This document shows positions 6,100-7,461 of a stretch of DNA of 7,461 bases, in pieces (position 1 is the first letter of the stretch; the number at the start of each line of letters is the position of its first letter). Location of the stretch: the NCBI GenBank assembly GCA_015485235.1, contig WFTX01000149.1, positions 1 through 7,461 of the forward strand, in the 5' to 3' direction. Source of the stretch: Nitrospirota bacterium (GTDB lineage: Bacteria; Nitrospirota; Thermodesulfovibrionia; Thermodesulfovibrionales; JdFR-85). The notes under the pieces are model-generated. The model searched no databases. It was given only the letters and a program-made list of their open reading frames with translations, and was not told the DNA's origin. The translations under genes were made by a program, and so were the position numbers.

Positions 6100-6330
6100 T
6101 CCGGGGTGGGCTCTGAAACTTTCATTATAAAGCTCCGGTCATGTCTGAGCAGAGAAAGCTCGATACGAGTCCTGCGGATCTGTTATGGACGGAGCCTTAA
6201 CAGGCTTGATCAGTTGTATGAAGGGTGTTTTGAGTAGATAAGTCCGTTCGCTTTCCGCCGGGCCGACACAGGGAAGCGCCTTCTTAAACGATCAGGTGTT
6301 GATAATGAAAGTTTCAGAGCCCACCCCGGA
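6100..6330. repeat. Perfect 29-bp inverted repeat flanking 173 nt (231-bp element)
   Basis: The left arm 6100-6128 (starts TCCGGGGTGGGC) is the exact reverse complement of the right arm 6302-6330 (ends GCCCACCCCGGA). Just outside, GGGCCTTC (6083-6090) can pair with GAAGGCGCC (6346-6354, one bulged G) after unequal internal loops, extending the structure to 6083-6354, a few nt before the truB ATG. Arms this long and perfect are far beyond chance. Candidates are a MITE-like non-coding mobile element or a structured RNA. I found no flanking target-site duplication and no transposase. The 325-nt gap 6036-6360 holds nothing else convincing. Confidence 0.85.
6132..6296 (+). other. Foldable interior of the inverted-repeat element (candidate structured RNA or DNA)
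   Basis: Inside the 29-bp stem two further helices fit side by side. GCTCCGGTC (6132-6140) pairs with GACGGAGC (6188-6195) with one bulged G, and encloses the hairpin GAGC/GCTC (6147-6150/6158-6161). CTTGATC (6205-6211) pairs with GATCAGG (6290-6296, one G-U) and encloses the hairpin CGCTTTCC/GGGAAGCG (6249-6256/6271-6278, one G-U). Together with the outer stem this gives a three-way junction. Helices of 7-9 bp can arise by chance in 170 nt, so this is a hypothesis. I recognise no known RNA family. Confidence 0.35.
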
Positions 6331-6360
6331 TGATGGCATGGCAGGGAAGGCGCCATAAGA

Positions 6361-7272
6361 ATGAACCCCTACTTCTGTGAAAGGAAAATGTATCTGAAAG
6401 GTGAACAGACTGTCGAAGGGGTCGTTAATCTCTACAAGCCGCCGGGCATTACCTCCCATGATGCTGTAAAGAAGGTCCAGAGGATGACCGGAGCCCGGAA
6501 GGCGGGACATGCAGGCACGCTTGATCCATCCGCCGAGGGGGTACTGCTTGTCTGCCTTGGGAGGGCTACAAGGATAACAGAGTATCTGATGGGCCTTACC
6601 AAGGTATATACCCTGAAGTTCGTCCCCGGCATATCCACTGATACCTTTGATTCAGAGGGGAGGGTGTTAGAGAGGAGGCCGGTGCCGGATATTGAGGCTG
6701 GTGACCTGGAAAGACTTCTCGAGAGGTTCATCGGGGAGATAGAGCAGGTTCCGCCCGCCTATTCAGCTCTGAAAAAAGGAGGGGTTCCCCTCTACAGACT
6801 TGCCAGAAGAGGGGAGAAGGTAGAACTGAAGCCCAGGATGGTCAGAATCTACAGTATAAAACTCCTGGATTTTTCCAGGACTGAGGTCTCCCTTGAGGTG
6901 GAATGTTCAAAGGGGACCTATATAAGAAGCCTTGTGAATGATATAGGCAGGGCTATGGGGTGCGGTGCCACGCTCACATGGCTCAGGAGGGACAGGGTCG
7001 GGAGGTTCAGTTGCAAGGATGCCCAGGGGTTCGAGGACATTGCCGGGGGCCGGGTGGAGGTGATTGAGATGTCCGAGGCCCTGAGCCATCTTCCCGTCCT
7101 GGAACTCGATGAGCAGGAGGCTGAAATGGCTGGTCACGGGCAGATTTTCCATCCTGACAGAGGGTGTGCCCATGAGGGGAGAATCAGGGTGATAAGCAGA
7201 GGGAAGGGGTTTGTAGGTACCGGGATCTGCCTGCCTGACGGGAGGCTGAAAATGGAGAAGGTCTTTGTCTGA
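6361..7272 (+). CDS. truB: tRNA pseudouridine(55) synthase TruB
   Basis: 303 aa, typical of bacterial TruB. It isomerises U55 to pseudouridine in the T-loop of elongator tRNAs. Visible motifs in order: YKPPGITSHDAV (25-36), AGHAGTLDPSAEGVLLV with catalytic Asp55, KVYTL with Tyr83, STDTFDSEG (92-100), VPPAYSALKKGG (130-141), and CSKGTYIRSLVNDIG (182-196). A PUA-like C-terminal region follows (about 255-303). The N-terminus is about 15-20 residues longer than usual before VVNLYKPPG. ATG 6361 has AGGGAAGG at 6343-6350; the alternative ATG 6388 has AAGGA only 2 nt upstream. Usual neighbours (infB, rbfA, ribF, rpsO) are not seen upstream, where the inverted-repeat element and acylphosphatase lie. 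The weak palindrome after the stop is not a convincing terminator. Confidence 0.96.
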   Translation: MNPYFCERKMYLKGEQTVEGVVNLYKPPGITSHDAVKKVQRMTGARKAGHAGTLDPSAEGVLLVCLGRATRITEYLMGLTKVYTLKFVPGISTDTFDSEGRVLERRPVPDIEAGDLERLLERFIGEIEQVPPAYSALKKGGVPLYRLARRGEKVELKPRMVRIYSIKLLDFSRTEVSLEVECSKGTYIRSLVNDIGRAMGCGATLTWLRRDRVGRFSCKDAQGFEDIAGGRVEVIEMSEALSHLPVLELDEQEAEMAGHGQIFHPDRGCAHEGRIRVISRGKGFVGTGICLPDGRLKMEKVFV

Positions 7273-7426
7273 AATCTTCAGAAAAGGTTTTCTATCCCCC
7301 GTTCTAAGGTGATTTGATAAACAGAGTTATAAGCAATAGGGTCGTATTTTGAGGAAATTCCAGATTAAAACCTAAAGTAAAAAATGAGGTATTTTTTAAA
7401 AGATGTTTATAAATCAAAAAAAATAC

Positions 7427-7455
7427 TTGACATATTTTTCATTTTCTGGTATATA
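7427..7455 (+). promoter_or_regulatory. Strong sigma-70-type promoter reading out of the window
   Basis: TTGACA (7427-7432), a 17-nt spacer and TATATA (7450-7455) match consensus closely. An A-rich tract (A8 at 7416-7423, within 7411-7425) directly upstream resembles an UP element. The gene it serves lies past 7461. After truB, rpsO (ribosomal S15) is a common neighbour, but this is only a guess. The 7273-7426 stretch before it is AT-rich and holds no gene I can support. Confidence 0.7.
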
Positions 7456-7461
7456 TAACAT

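Noticed and set aside
6036..6100. TATACT at 6072-6077 as the -10 of a promoter for the inverted-repeat element
   Set aside because: The nearest -35-like hexamer (TTACAG, 6045-6050) is 21 nt away, outside the workable range.
6141..6200. Small plus-strand frame of 19 codons inside the inverted-repeat element
   Set aside because: No ribosome binding site, no recognisable protein features, and it lies in sequence better explained by base pairing.
6292..6510. 72-codon minus-strand open frame across the right arm and the truB 5' end
   Set aside because: It is antisense to the conserved TruB N-terminus; composition and position indicate a shadow frame.
7280..7293. Palindrome AGAAAAGGTTTTCT just after the truB stop as an intrinsic terminator
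   Set aside because: The stem is almost all A-T with only a 2-nt centre, and it is followed by TATCCCCC rather than a T-run.

Overview
The window is ordinary bacterial chromosome of moderate GC content (estimated by eye as slightly above 50 %) with AT-rich intergenic spaces. Genes have clear AGGAGG-type ribosome binding sites and are tightly packed, with ATGA stop/start overlaps. The gene set (NfeD protease plus slipin, YceD-L32-PlsX-FabH, a stand-alone receiver protein, acylphosphatase, TruB) is not diagnostic of one phylum. Gene style and neighbourhood fit a Nitrospirota- or Desulfobacterota-like lineage, but this is a low-confidence inference.

Layout. (1) 13-2075, plus strand: a full-length NfeD-type membrane serine protease overlaps by 4 nt a slipin/SPFH-domain protein, a classic protease/stomatin pair. 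(2) 2076-2243: convergent gap with two short 9-nt tandem repeats and no visible intrinsic terminator. (3) 2244-5014, minus strand: yceD-rpmF-plsX-fabH, the usual link between ribosomal protein L32 and the start of fatty-acid and phospholipid synthesis. It is transcribed from a near-perfect consensus promoter at 5076-5105. (4) 5015-5169: divergent control region holding two interlocked promoters and a tandem pair of 15-bp palindromic units. (5) 5170-6035, plus strand: a zinc-ribbon/receiver protein followed closely by an acylphosphatase. (6) 6036-6360: a 325-nt gap dominated by a perfect 29-bp inverted repeat enclosing 173 nt that can fold further. (7) 6361-7272: truB. (8) 7273-7461: AT-rich tail ending in a strong TTGACA/TATATA promoter for a gene beyond the window.

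How they work together. PlsX makes acyl-phosphate from acyl-ACP, and FabH starts new acyl chains. YceD is a conserved companion of L32. Across the shared promoter region, the receiver protein would be phosphorylated on an aspartate (also an acyl phosphate), and its neighbour acylphosphatase hydrolyses acyl phosphates. This shared chemistry is suggestive but unproven. The most unusual items are the inverted-repeat element before truB, the divergent control region with its tandem palindromes, and the orphan zinc-ribbon/receiver protein. I see no CRISPR array, transposase, tRNA or rRNA. I did not find clear evidence of a new defence or mobile system.
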